From Planococcus sp. APC 4015 (lineage in GTDB: Bacteria; Actinomycetota; Actinomycetes; Actinomycetales; Microbacteriaceae), in NCBI GenBank assembly GCA_030407505.1, contig JASDDH010000032.1:1-37225 (forward strand): a stretch of 37,225 nt of DNA. Reading direction: 5' to 3'. Position 1 is the first letter of the stretch, and every line of letters starts with the position of its first letter. Shown one piece after another: positions 8,047 through 16,072 of the stretch. The position numbers and the translations under genes are program-made. The notes below the pieces were generated by a model. The model did not search any database, was not told the DNA's origin, and saw only the letters and a list, made by a program, of their open reading frames with translations.

Positions 8047-9060
8047 ATGGTTGATTATCGTTACCTCGGCAACAGCGGCTTCAAGATCTCAGAGATCACC
8101 CTCGGAAACTGGGTGACCCACGGCTCGCAGGTCGACGACACCGCGGCGATCGCGACGGTGCACGCCGCTCTGGATGCGGGCATCACGACGTTCGACACCG
8201 CCGACGTCTACGCCAACACGGCGGCAGAGGTCGTGCTCGGCAAGGCGCTCGCCGGCAAGCGCCGCGAGTCGCTCGAGATCTTCACGAAGGTCTACTTCCC
8301 GACAGGTCCCGGCGGCGCGAACGACACCGGCCTCAGCCGCAAGCACATCATGGACTCGATCAACGGCTCGCTGACTCGGCTCGGCACCGACTACGTCGAC
8401 CTCTACCAGGCGCACCGATTCGACTACGAGACCCCCCTCGAAGAGACGTTCCAGGCCTTCGCCGACGTCGTGCGTCAGGGCAAGGCGCTGTACATCGGCG
8501 TCTCGGAGTGGACGGCCGAGCAGCTGCGCGAGGGGCACGCGCTGGCGAAGGGCCTCGGCATCCAGCTCATCTCGAACCAGCCCCAGTACTCGATGCTGTG
8601 GCGCGTGATCGAGGGCAAGGTCGTTCCGGCCTCCGAAGAGCTCGGCATCTCGCAGATCGTCTGGTCGCCGATGGCGCAGGGCGTGCTGAGCGGCAAGTAT
8701 CTGCCGGGTCAGCCCGTTCCCGAGGGTTCGCGCGCGACCGATGAGAAGAGCGGTGCGAACTTCATCAAGGGGTTCCTGCGCGACGAGGTCCTCGAGGCGG
8801 TCCAGAAGCTCAAGCCCATCGCCGAGCAGGCCGGCCTCACCATGCCGCAGCTCGCGATCGCGTGGGTGCTGCAGAACCCGAACGTCGCCGCCGCTCTGGT
8901 CGGAGCCTCGCGCCCCGAGCAGCTCGCCGACACGGTGAAGGCCTCCGGAGTCACGCTCGACGCCGACACCCTCTCCGCGATCGACACCGCACTCGGGTCG
9001 GCCGTCTTCGACGATGCCGAAGACACCTACGGCGTCTCGCCGAAGCACCGCCTGACCTGA
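8047..9060 (+). CDS. aldo/keto reductase, Kv-beta-like
   Basis: A 337-residue NADPH-dependent reductase of the (beta/alpha)8 AKR fold. The catalytic tetrad is visible as D50 and Y55 (FDTADVYAN), K81 (FTKVYF) and H123 (YQAHRFD). The segment LGISQIVWSPMAQGVLSGKY and the C-terminal cofactor loop ALVGASRPEQL place it with the voltage-gated potassium channel beta-subunit-like (AKR6/YghZ-type) group. The physiological carbonyl substrate is unknown. No operon partner is evident; the Nudix gene starts 9 bp after its stop. Confidence 0.93.
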   Translation: MVDYRYLGNSGFKISEITLGNWVTHGSQVDDTAAIATVHAALDAGITTFDTADVYANTAAEVVLGKALAGKRRESLEIFTKVYFPTGPGGANDTGLSRKHIMDSINGSLTRLGTDYVDLYQAHRFDYETPLEETFQAFADVVRQGKALYIGVSEWTAEQLREGHALAKGLGIQLISNQPQYSMLWRVIEGKVVPASEELGISQIVWSPMAQGVLSGKYLPGQPVPEGSRATDEKSGANFIKGFLRDEVLEAVQKLKPIAEQAGLTMPQLAIAWVLQNPNVAAALVGASRPEQLADTVKASGVTLDADTLSAIDTALGSAVFDDAEDTYGVSPKHRLT

Positions 9061-9063
9061 GAG

Positions 9064-9078
9064 CCGAGCTTGTCGAAG
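9064..9078 (+). repeat. GTCGAAG-core repeat, single copy
   Basis: CCGAGCTTGTCGAAG differs from the core CTGAGCTTGTCGAAG at one position. It overlaps the apparent TTG start (9070-9072) of the Nudix gene, so the first codons of that gene come from the repeat. Confidence 0.8.
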
Positions 9079-9540
9079 CACAGCGCCGGCATCCTTCTGT
9101 ACCGCCTGCGTCCCGCCCTCGAAGTGCTCATCGCGCACATGGGCGGGCCGTACTGGGCGTCGAAGGATGCCGGCGCGTGGTCGATCCCGAAGGGTGAGTT
9201 CGACGACGAGTCGGCGTTGGATGCGGCCAGACGCGAGTTCCGCGAGGAGCTCGGCCTGGACGCCCCCGACGTCGCCTACGCCGAGCTCGGCACGTGGGCG
9301 TACTCGTCGGGCAAGCGGGTGACGGTGTTCGTCGCCGACGGCGCGGAGTTCTCGCTCGACGGTCTCGCGTTCGGCGAGTTCGACCTCGAATGGCCCCCGC
9401 GGTCGGGGCGGACGCACTCCTTCCCCGAGGTCGATCGGGTCGAGTGGGTGACTCCGGATGCCGCCCGCGAGCGCCTCGTGAAGGGTCAGCGTCCGGCGAT
9501 CGACGCCCTCGAGGCGCACCTGGCGTCCGCCGGCGCCTGA
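9070..9540 (+). CDS. Nudix hydrolase
   Basis: A 156-residue pyrophosphohydrolase acting on nucleoside-diphosphate-linked compounds. The Nudix box core REFREELGL is present and is preceded by IPKGEFDDE. The spacing from the first Gly to Glu is one residue shorter than the consensus GX5E. The first strand SAGILLYR begins only four residues after the start, so no later start is possible. The only start codon in reach is TTG 9070, which lies inside the dispersed repeat; upstream there is only a weak GAGAG at 9059-9063. The specific substrate is unknown. It converges on rnhA. Confidence 0.88.
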   Translation: MSKHSAGILLYRLRPALEVLIAHMGGPYWASKDAGAWSIPKGEFDDESALDAARREFREELGLDAPDVAYAELGTWAYSSGKRVTVFVADGAEFSLDGLAFGEFDLEWPPRSGRTHSFPEVDRVEWVTPDAARERLVKGQRPAIDALEAHLASAGA

Positions 9541-9548
9541 GTGCCGTG

Positions 9549-9627
9549 GCGTTCGCGAGGAGATGGTCGCTCGCGAGGAGCTTCGGGCCGGATCGGCCCT
9601 CTGGAGTGACCGGATCCTCGCGAACGC
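9549..9627. terminator. nested hairpin between convergent genes
   Basis: GCGTTCGCGAGGA (9549-9561) is perfectly complementary to TCCTCGCGAACGC (9615-9627). Inside the 53-nt loop is a second hairpin, GGGCCG (9585-9590) with CGGCCC (9594-9599). The structure fills the gap between the Nudix and rnhA stop codons and would fold on either strand, which fits a bidirectional transcription end. Confidence 0.55.
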
Positions 9628-9631
9628 GCGC

Positions 9632-10156
9632 TCAGCGCCCGTTATTCGGCGCGGTCGAGACGTCGATGCGCTCGTGCGAGCCGAGCGACGACCACGCGCT
9701 CGCGATGCCCTTCGCCGCGTGCTCGGAGGCGCGCACCGCGCGCTCGTCCGCCCAGGCGTTGAGCACGTGGCCCGAGTGGCCGCGGACGTGTTCGAGCACG
9801 ACGTCCGGCATCCCCGCCGCACGTCGCGCGTCGCGCGCGACGATCAGCTGTTCGAGCAGGTCGACGTTCTTGGTGGGGGCCCCGGTCGAGGTCTTCCAGC
9901 CCCGGCGGCGGTGCCCGTCCATCCACTTCTCGTAGGTGTCGATCGCGTACTTCGAGTCGGCCTGCACGACCAGGTTCTCGACGTCGGTGTGGTCCTCGAT
10001 CGCCTTGAGCAGCCCCAGGAGCTCGCCGATGTTGTTGGTTCCCGCGACCACCGAGCCGGCGGCCCAATGTCCGTCTTCGCCGACCCAGGCCCAGCCGGTG
10101 GGGCCGGGGTTGCCCTTGCAGGCGCCGTCGGTGGCGACGATGTAGCGGTCTGTCAC
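9632..10156 (-). CDS. rnhA: ribonuclease HI
   Basis: A 174-residue endonuclease that cuts the RNA strand of RNA-DNA hybrids. The DEDD metal-binding residues are all visible: D10 (ATDGACKGNPGP), E45 (NNIGELLGLL), D67 (VQADSKYAI) and D137 (NAWADERA). The catalytic histidine is H127 (VRGHSGH). Spacing follows the E. coli enzyme closely. About 30 residues after the last motif form a C-terminal tail. The start is GTG 10156, with TAACCT seven bases upstream on the minus strand and no SD sequence. Confidence 0.96.
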   Translation of the reverse strand: MTDRYIVATDGACKGNPGPTGWAWVGEDGHWAAGSVVAGTNNIGELLGLLKAIEDHTDVENLVVQADSKYAIDTYEKWMDGHRRRGWKTSTGAPTKNVDLLEQLIVARDARRAAGMPDVVLEHVRGHSGHVLNAWADERAVRASEHAAKGIASAWSSLGSHERIDVSTAPNNGR

Positions 10157-10163
10157 TCGTGCA

Positions 10164-10169
10164 AGGTTA
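10164..10169 (-). promoter_or_regulatory. -10 box TAACCT for rnhA
   Basis: On the minus strand TAACCT ends seven bases before GTG 10156. It lies in the short gap after the permease gene, giving rnhA its own leaderless-type promoter. Confidence 0.45.
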
Positions 10170-10202
10170 CCGGCCGCGCCTCGCCGGCCTTCGCCTCGAG
10201 AG

Positions 10203-11819
10203 CTACTCGGCTGCCAGCTCGCGCCGGCCCATGAGCACGAGCGCACCCGCCGCCCCGACGATCGCGATGCCGACGAGCCGTGCTCCGCCGTGCAGGTCCA
10301 TACCGGTGTCGGTCGGCAGCGGGACGGCGGCGAACGGCGATAGCGACACCAGGTCGTCGTCGAGGCCGAAGATCGTTCCGAAGAGGGCGAGGCACGCGCT
10401 CGCCAGCACCGCCGACCACCCCGCGACGATCGTCGCGCGGGGCAGCGCGGCGAACACGACGGCCGTGACGGCCGCGAAGACGGATGCAGCAGCGACCTGT
10501 CCGGCACCGGTGATGACAGCATCCCGGAACAGGCTCGCATCGCCGCCGGACGCCCACAGGGCCACGCCGGCAGCGGCCACCGCCGCAGCGACGATGATCA
10601 CGATCCCGACGACGGCGACGAGCAGGAAGGAGCCGAGCCACCGTGACCGATGCACCGCAGCGGCGAGGGTGGGCTCGGCGGTGCCGAGCGACTCCTCGTG
10701 ACGCGCACGCTGCACGGTCTGCACGCCGAAGCAGGCGGCGAGCACCCCCACCATGACGAAGAACGTGATCAGGATGCCGGTGTCCATCGAGCCCGCGGCA
10801 GCCAGACGCTCGAGCATGGCGGTGACCGTGGGGTTGCCGGTCGCGACCTGTTCGACGACCGACCCGAGCGACGTCGCGAGCGCCCCGACGATCGCCGCAC
10901 CGACGGTCCACGCCAGCAGGGACCCGCCGCTCAGCCTCCAGACGAGTCCGAGCGGCGACGAGAGCATCGGCGAGGCGTCCGCGCGGCCCGGCCGTGCGGG
11001 GACGAGTCCCGCGCCCAGGTCCCGACCGGCATGAAGCGCTCCGGCGGCGGCGACCAGCACGGCTGTCGCGCCGAGCGCGATGCAGAGCGGCCACAGGGCG
11101 TCCTCGTCGAATGCTCGGGTGTTCTCGGCCCACCCGAACGGAGAGATCCAGGCGAGCGCCGAGCTCGTCATCCGGGTCAGGTCGTCGCTCGGCGTGCCCA
11201 GGGCGTTGCCGACCCCGGCGAGCACGAACAGGGCGGTGATCGCGCCGACGGCGATCGACCGCGCGGCCCGCGCGCTGCGCACGACCTGTGCCGAGAGCAG
11301 GGCGACGGCGAGGAACACGACGCCCGTCGCGGCTACGGAGGCTCCGGCCGTGGCGCTGCCCATGCCGGGGAGCCCGCTCGCCGCGAGGGCGAGGCCGACG
11401 GCGCCGCCGAGAGCCGTGCACGCGATGACGCCGTGGGTCAGCGTCGCCCACAGGGGGAGTGCGCGCCCGGCGCCGGTGGCCGCGACCAGGTCGGCCCGGT
11501 CGGTCTCCTCTTCAGCGCGCGTGTGGCGCACGGCCAGGAAGGCGGCCATCAGGGAGGCCAGGAGAGCGAGGAACGGGAGCACGAGGAAGACCAGGAACGC
11601 CCCCTCATCTGCGCCGGAGGGGAGTCCGCGGAAGATCAGGATGACGGGATTGGCGAGCGCGAGAGCGAGCAGTGACGACCGCTCCTGCGCCGTCGAGAAC
11701 GCATCGGCCACACCGGCCGCAGACCCGTAGGCGAGCAGGGCGCCGGCTGCGACCCAGACCGCCAGCTGCACGACGTCGCGGCGGAGACGCTGAAGCAGCA
11801 GTGCGCCGAACACGGTCAC
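10203..11819 (-). CDS. ABC-2 type exporter permease
   Basis: A 538-residue integral membrane protein with about twelve hydrophobic helices in two halves, which suggests an internally duplicated six-helix ABC-2 permease. The N-terminal half carries VRHTRAEEETDRADLVAATGAGR, a segment typical of actinobacterial putative exporters of polyketide antibiotics (COG3559-like). The second half repeats the theme with VQRARHEESLGTAEPTLAAAVHRSRWL. Its GTG start overlaps the TGA of the ATPase gene (GTGA at 11819-11816), so the pair is translationally coupled and forms one transporter. The exported substrate is unknown; drug or lipid efflux is inference. Confidence 0.88.
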   Translation of the reverse strand: MTVFGALLLQRLRRDVVQLAVWVAAGALLAYGSAAGVADAFSTAQERSSLLALALANPVILIFRGLPSGADEGAFLVFLVLPFLALLASLMAAFLAVRHTRAEEETDRADLVAATGAGRALPLWATLTHGVIACTALGGAVGLALAASGLPGMGSATAGASVAATGVVFLAVALLSAQVVRSARAARSIAVGAITALFVLAGVGNALGTPSDDLTRMTSSALAWISPFGWAENTRAFDEDALWPLCIALGATAVLVAAAGALHAGRDLGAGLVPARPGRADASPMLSSPLGLVWRLSGGSLLAWTVGAAIVGALATSLGSVVEQVATGNPTVTAMLERLAAAGSMDTGILITFFVMVGVLAACFGVQTVQRARHEESLGTAEPTLAAAVHRSRWLGSFLLVAVVGIVIIVAAAVAAAGVALWASGGDASLFRDAVITGAGQVAAASVFAAVTAVVFAALPRATIVAGWSAVLASACLALFGTIFGLDDDLVSLSPFAAVPLPTDTGMDLHGGARLVGIAIVGAAGALVLMGRRELAAE

Positions 11820-12769
11820 GCCCGACGTGCGCGACGGGTGCGCGGTCGACGCTCGTCCTCGTCCTCGACGTCGGCTTCGCGCCCGTAATGGCGCAGGAAG
11901 AGCTCCTCGAGGGTGGGTGGCTCGATGCGCAGGTCGGTGACGCCCAGCGCGGCGAGTGCGGGGAGAGCAGCCGTGACCCGATCGCTGTCGAGCGAGAACC
12001 GTGTGCGCCCGTTCTCGGTGCGCGCGTCGCGCGCGTCGGGGATGGTCGAGAGCGCGACAGGGCCGCCACCCGTGACGAACGACACCTGGGTGCGGGTGAG
12101 ATGGCGCAGCTCGCCGAGGGTGCCGGCCTCGACGATCCGGCCGGCGCGGATGATGCTGACCCGATCGCACAGCTGCTCGACCTCCGACAGGATGTGGCTC
12201 GACAGCAGCACGGTGGCACCGGCATCCCGCGCGCGCATCAGCTCGTCGCGGAACACGAGCTCCATCAGGGGATCGAGCCCGCTCGTCGGCTCGTCGAAGA
12301 CGTAGAGCTGCGCCGGCACGGAGAACGCGGCGATCAGCGCGGCCTTCTGCCGGTTGCCCTTCGAGTAGGCCCGGCCCTTCTTGCGGGGGTCGAACTGGAA
12401 CACCGTCTCGAGGCGTCGGCGCTCCCGGCGGTACGCCTCACGCCGGCCCGAGCCGCGCAGACGCGCGAGGAAGTCGATGGCCTCCCCGCCCGACAGGTTG
12501 GGCCACAGGCTCACGTCGCCCGGGACGTAGGCGATGCGACGGTGCAGGGCGACGGCATCCCGCCACGGGTCTGCGTCGAAGACGGCGGCGGTGCCGCCGG
12601 ACGCGCGCGCGAGTCCGAGCAGGATGCGGATGGTCGTGGATTTGCCCGCCCCGTTCGGCCCGAGGAAGCCGTGCACCTGACCTGCGCCGACGGTGAAGTC
12701 CAGCTCGTCCAGCGCGAGCGTGCGTCCATACCGCTTGGTCAGACCCCGGGTGCGGATGACGTCATCCAT
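11816..12769 (-). CDS. ABC transporter ATP-binding protein
   Basis: A 317-residue ATPase partner of the permease downstream. Walker A is GPNGAGKST (37-45), the signature position reads YSKGNRQK (135-142), Walker B is LYVFDEP (155-161, catalytic E160), and the H-loop is LLSSHILSEVEQ. About 100 residues after the nucleotide-binding core form the extra C-terminal domain common in drug-exporter ATPases. The start chosen is ATG 12769 (MDDVIRTRGL), because TACAGT lies seven bases upstream on the minus strand; an in-frame GTG at 12790 would lie beyond that box. Confidence 0.92.
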   Translation of the reverse strand: MDDVIRTRGLTKRYGRTLALDELDFTVGAGQVHGFLGPNGAGKSTTIRILLGLARASGGTAAVFDADPWRDAVALHRRIAYVPGDVSLWPNLSGGEAIDFLARLRGSGRREAYRRERRRLETVFQFDPRKKGRAYSKGNRQKAALIAAFSVPAQLYVFDEPTSGLDPLMELVFRDELMRARDAGATVLLSSHILSEVEQLCDRVSIIRAGRIVEAGTLGELRHLTRTQVSFVTGGGPVALSTIPDARDARTENGRTRFSLDSDRVTAALPALAALGVTDLRIEPPTLEELFLRHYGREADVEDEDERRPRTRRARRA

Positions 12770-12776
12770 GGGCGTG

Positions 12777-12782
12777 ACTGTA
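12777..12782 (-). promoter_or_regulatory. -10 box TACAGT for the ABC operon
   Basis: On the minus strand TACAGT ends seven bases before ATG 12769. The first GTATAC site (12816-12825) lies about 35 bp upstream of this box, roughly where a -35 region or operator would be. Confidence 0.5.
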
Positions 12783-12815
12783 CGCCCCACCCGAGGCGTT
12801 GTGAAGAGCTGCGCT

Positions 12816-12825
12816 TTGTATACGC
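12816..12825. promoter_or_regulatory. candidate GntR operator, distal site
   Basis: TTGTATACGC contains the palindrome GTATAC, shared with the proximal site in front of gntR. The two centres are 52 bp apart, about five helical turns, so one regulator could bind both on the same DNA face. It lies between the divergent ABC and gntR promoters. Confidence 0.5.
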
Positions 12826-12849
12826 GAGGGCGGCCCGGGAGTCAGATCG

Positions 12850-12878
12850 GTGGCAGCAAGGCACTCTATGTATACAAT
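12850..12878 (+). promoter_or_regulatory. gntR-prp promoter with overlapping operator
   Basis: GTGGCA (12850-12855), a 17-bp spacer and TACAAT (12873-12878) form a good promoter. The palindrome TGTATACA (12869-12876) overlaps the -10 box. FCD-type GntR proteins favour GT(n)AC-type palindromes, so autorepression by the gene just downstream is the simplest reading. Confidence 0.6.
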
Positions 12879-12898
12879 GGCCGAAGAAGGGGGCGACG

Positions 12899-13555
12899 AT
12901 GCGAGCAAGTGACCGCGCGTACGCGACCCTTCTCGACGAGATCCAGTCCGGAGCCCTCCGGCCCGGCACCGTGCTCGGCGAAGTCGAGCAGGCTGCGCGC
13001 CTGGGGGTGAGCCGCACCCCGCTGCGGGAGGCCCTGGGGCGCCTGGCCGCCGACGGGCTCGTCGCCCAGCAGTCCGCGCGCGTCACGGTCGTCACCGACG
13101 TCGACGCCGACGACATCCGCGAGCTGTTCGAGATCCGCCGGGCGCTCGAGGAGACCGCGGCGGGCCTCGCCGCCGAGCGCGGCGACGCCGCCGTCTTCGC
13201 GAGGCTCGCCGAGGAGTTCGCCCACGCGAGCCTGCGCGCCGACGAGGGCCGCGAGGCGTACTACGCCCTCATCGCGCGCTTCGACCGCGCGATCGACGAC
13301 GCCGTCGCCAACGACTACCTGACGTCGGCGCTGCGTACGATCCGCACCCACCTGGTGCGGGTGCGCCGGCTCTCGCGTGACAACCCGGCGCGGCTGGCGG
13401 CATCCGTCGACGAGCACCGCCTCATCGCCGAGGCGATCGCCGCGGGCGACGCCGAGCTCGCCGCCCACGCCACCCACGTGCACCTGCACCACGCCCTGGC
13501 CACCATCCTCGCCGCGACGAGCTCCCTCGCCGCCGACTCCGAGCCGTCCCGCTGA
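12899..13555 (+). CDS. GntR family regulator, FCD domain
   Basis: A 218-residue repressor or activator. The N-terminal winged helix-turn-helix (about 5-68) has the family signature [21 protein letters not shown]. The all-helical FCD ligand domain (about 78-200) includes [20 protein letters not shown] and the conserved [14 protein letters not shown]. The start is ATG 12899, with GAAGGGGG upstream. It is the first gene of the prp operon, 10 bp before prpD, and its promoter carries a matching palindrome. It therefore probably controls methylcitrate-cycle genes; the ligand (propionate, methylcitrate or an acyl-CoA) is inference. Confidence 0.9.
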   Translation: MRASDRAYATLLDEIQSGALRPGTVLGEVEQAARLGVSRTPLREALGRLAADGLVAQQSARVTVVTDVDADDIRELFEIRRALEETAAGLAAERGDAAVFARLAEEFAHASLRADEGREAYYALIARFDRAIDDAVANDYLTSALRTIRTHLVRVRRLSRDNPARLAASVDEHRLIAEAIAAGDAELAAHATHVHLHHALATILAATSSLAADSEPSR

Positions 13556-13565
13556 AAGGCAAAGC

Positions 13566-15086
13566 ATGACCGTCATCCATCACCTCCGCGTCCACCGCAG
13601 CGACGAGAACCTCGCGCGCGAAGGCCAGCTCGCCTGGCGTATCGCCGAGGTCGCCGCAGATCCGGTGGCCGTCGAGCCCGATGTCGTCGACATGATCATC
13701 AACCGCGTCATCGACAACGCCGCGGTCGCCGCGGCATCGATCACGCGGGCTCCCGTCAGCGCCGCCCGTCAGCAGGCGCTCGACCACGCGGTCTCGGTGT
13801 CGGGCGTCGGGGCAACGGTCTTCGGCTGCGCACTCGAGCGCCGCACGTCGCCCGAGTGGGCGGCCTGGGCGAACGGTGTCGCGGTGCGCGAGCTCGACTA
13901 CCACGACACCTTCCTCGCCGCCGACTACTCACACCCGGGCGACAACATCCCGCCGATCCTCGCCGTGGCCCAGCACGTCGGCGCCGACGGTGCCGCGCTC
14001 GTGCGCGGCCTGGCGACCGGGTACGAGATCCAGATCGATCTCGTGCGCGCGATCTGCCTCCACAAGCACAAGATCGACCACGTCGCACACCTCGGCCCCT
14101 CGGCCGCGGCGGGCATCGGCACGCTCCTCGGTCTCGACGTCGACGTGATCTACCAGGCGGTCGGCCAGGCTCTGCACACGACGACCGCCACGCGTCAGTC
14201 CCGCAAGGGCGAGATCTCGACGTGGAAGGCGCACGCCCCCGCGTTCGCCGGAAAGCTGGCCGTCGAGGCGGTCGACCGCGCGATGCGCGGCGAGACGTCG
14301 CCGTCGCCCATCTACGAGGGCGAAGACGGCGTCATCGCATGGATGCTCGACGGCAAGGACGCCGCCTACGAGGTGCCGCTGCCCGAGGCGGGCGAGCCGA
14401 AGCGTGGCATCCTCGATTCGTACACGAAGGAGCACTCGGCCGAGTATCAGGCGCAGGCGTGGATCGATCTCGCGCGCAAGCTGCACGATGCGGAATCCTT
14501 CGACCCTGCGAACGTCGAGTCGATCGTGCTGCACACGTCGCACCACACCCACTACGTGATCGGCTCGGGCGCGAACGACCCGCAGAAGTACGACCCGACG
14601 GCCTCACGCGAGACGCTCGACCACTCGATCCCGTACATCTTCGCCGTCGCCCTGCAGGACGGCGGCTGGCACCACGTCGACTCGTACACCCCCGAGCGCG
14701 CGGGTCGCGAAGACACGGTCGCGCTGTGGCACAAGGTCACGACAGCCGAGGACGCCGAGTGGACGCGTCGCTATCACTCCGACGACCCGGACGAGAAGGC
14801 CTTCGGCGGCCGCGTGGTCATCACCCTCACCGACGGCACCGTGATCGAGGACGAGATCGCCGTCGCCGACGCGCACCCCCTGGGCGCCCGCCCGTTCGCG
14901 CGGGAGGACTACATCCGCAAGTTCCGCCTGCTCGCCGGGCCCGTCCTCGACGCGGCCGAGATCGAGCGGTTCCTCGGGCTGGCCGAGCGTCTGCCCGAGC
15001 TCACCGCGGCCGAGGTCGCGCAGCTGACGATCGTCGCGAAGCCGGGCGTGCTGGCGTCGGCGCCGGCCCCGAAGGGCCTGTTCTGA
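13566..15086 (+). CDS. prpD: 2-methylcitrate dehydratase
   Basis: A 506-residue MmgE/PrpD-family enzyme that dehydrates 2-methylcitrate to 2-methyl-cis-aconitate. Typical segments are [33 protein letters not shown], and the long C-terminal lid domain ending in [19 protein letters not shown]. The start is ATG 13566, with GAAAGG eight bases upstream. The stop overlaps the prpB start by one base (TGATG). The neighbours prpB and prpC make the assignment firm within this broad family. Confidence 0.94.
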   Translation: MTVIHHLRVHRSDENLAREGQLAWRIAEVAADPVAVEPDVVDMIINRVIDNAAVAAASITRAPVSAARQQALDHAVSVSGVGATVFGCALERRTSPEWAAWANGVAVRELDYHDTFLAADYSHPGDNIPPILAVAQHVGADGAALVRGLATGYEIQIDLVRAICLHKHKIDHVAHLGPSAAAGIGTLLGLDVDVIYQAVGQALHTTTATRQSRKGEISTWKAHAPAFAGKLAVEAVDRAMRGETSPSPIYEGEDGVIAWMLDGKDAAYEVPLPEAGEPKRGILDSYTKEHSAEYQAQAWIDLARKLHDAESFDPANVESIVLHTSHHTHYVIGSGANDPQKYDPTASRETLDHSIPYIFAVALQDGGWHHVDSYTPERAGREDTVALWHKVTTAEDAEWTRRYHSDDPDEKAFGGRVVITLTDGTVIEDEIAVADAHPLGARPFAREDYIRKFRLLAGPVLDAAEIERFLGLAERLPELTAAEVAQLTIVAKPGVLASAPAPKGLF

Positions 15087-15985
15087 TGCTGTACTCCACC
15101 GTCGCCCCCGCTGAGAAGCGCCGGCTCTTCCGCGAGCGGCTCGCCACCGGCGAGCTGCTGCGGTTCCCGGGCGCGTTCAACCCCCTGAGCGCCCGGCTCA
15201 TCGCGCAGAAGGGGTTCGAGGGCGTGTACATCTCGGGCGCCGTGCTGAGCGCCGACCTGGGCCTGCCCGACATCGGCCTGACGACCCTCACCGAAGTCGC
15301 GGGCCGCGGGCAGCAGATCGCGCGAATGACCGATCTTCCGGCGATCATCGACGCCGACACGGGGTTCGGCGAGCCGATGAACGTCGCCCGCACGATCCAG
15401 ACGCTCGAAGACGCCGGCCTCGCCGGCATGCACATCGAGGATCAGATAAACCCGAAGCGCTGCGGCCACCTCGACGGCAAGGCGGTCGTCGATCAGGACA
15501 CCGCCGTCAAGCGCATCCGTGCGGCCGTCGATGCCCGGCGCGATGCGAACTTCCTGATCATGGCGCGCACGGACATCGCCGCCGTCGACGGCCTGCAGGC
15601 CGCGGTCGACCGCGCGAAGGCGCTGGTCGACGCCGGTGCCGACGCGATCTTCCCCGAAGCGATGCGCTCGCTCGACGAGTTCGCCGCGGTACGGGATGCT
15701 GTGGACGTGCCGATCCTCGCGAACATGACCGAGTTCGGAAAATCCGATCTCTTCTCGGTCGATCAGCTGCGCGACGTGGGCGTGAACATCGTCATCTGGC
15801 CGGTCTCGCTGCTGCGGATCGCGATGGGGGCGGCATCCCGCGCACTGGACACACTCACCGACGAGGGCCACCTCACGTCGAAGCTCGGTGAGATGCAGCA
15901 TCGCGCAGATCTCTACGACCTGGTGGACTACGAGTCGTACAACCACTTCGACGCCAACGTCTTCACCTTCGACATCACCCGCTGA
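15086..15985 (+). CDS. prpB: methylisocitrate lyase
   Basis: A 299-residue enzyme cleaving 2-methylisocitrate to pyruvate and succinate. The catalytic cysteine C126 is in PKRCGHLDGK, the PrpB-type motif. Mg-binding acids are visible in IIDADTGFGEP (D89, D91) and HIEDQ (E118). The length is normal. It starts at ATG 15086, overlapping the prpD stop, so the two are co-translated. An 87-bp gap with a possible extra promoter separates it from prpC. Confidence 0.95.
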   Translation: MLYSTVAPAEKRRLFRERLATGELLRFPGAFNPLSARLIAQKGFEGVYISGAVLSADLGLPDIGLTTLTEVAGRGQQIARMTDLPAIIDADTGFGEPMNVARTIQTLEDAGLAGMHIEDQINPKRCGHLDGKAVVDQDTAVKRIRAAVDARRDANFLIMARTDIAAVDGLQAAVDRAKALVDAGADAIFPEAMRSLDEFAAVRDAVDVPILANMTEFGKSDLFSVDQLRDVGVNIVIWPVSLLRIAMGAASRALDTLTDEGHLTSKLGEMQHRADLYDLVDYESYNHFDANVFTFDITR

Positions 15986-16041
15986 CGTTTTCCCGCGCGA
16001 GTTGCCACTCGATGCGGGAATCCCGTCCTGATAGCGACCGC

Positions 16042-16047
16042 TACCGT
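16042..16047 (+). promoter_or_regulatory. possible internal promoter for prpC
   Basis: TACCGT fits TAnnnT and would start a transcript with a leader of roughly 20 nt containing the SD GAGAAGAGAG. It overlaps the 12-bp near-palindrome TAGCGACCGCTA (16032-16043), a possible operator. No clear -35 is seen. Confidence 0.35.
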
Positions 16048-16072
16048 CAACTCGACGAGAAGAGAGCACCGC

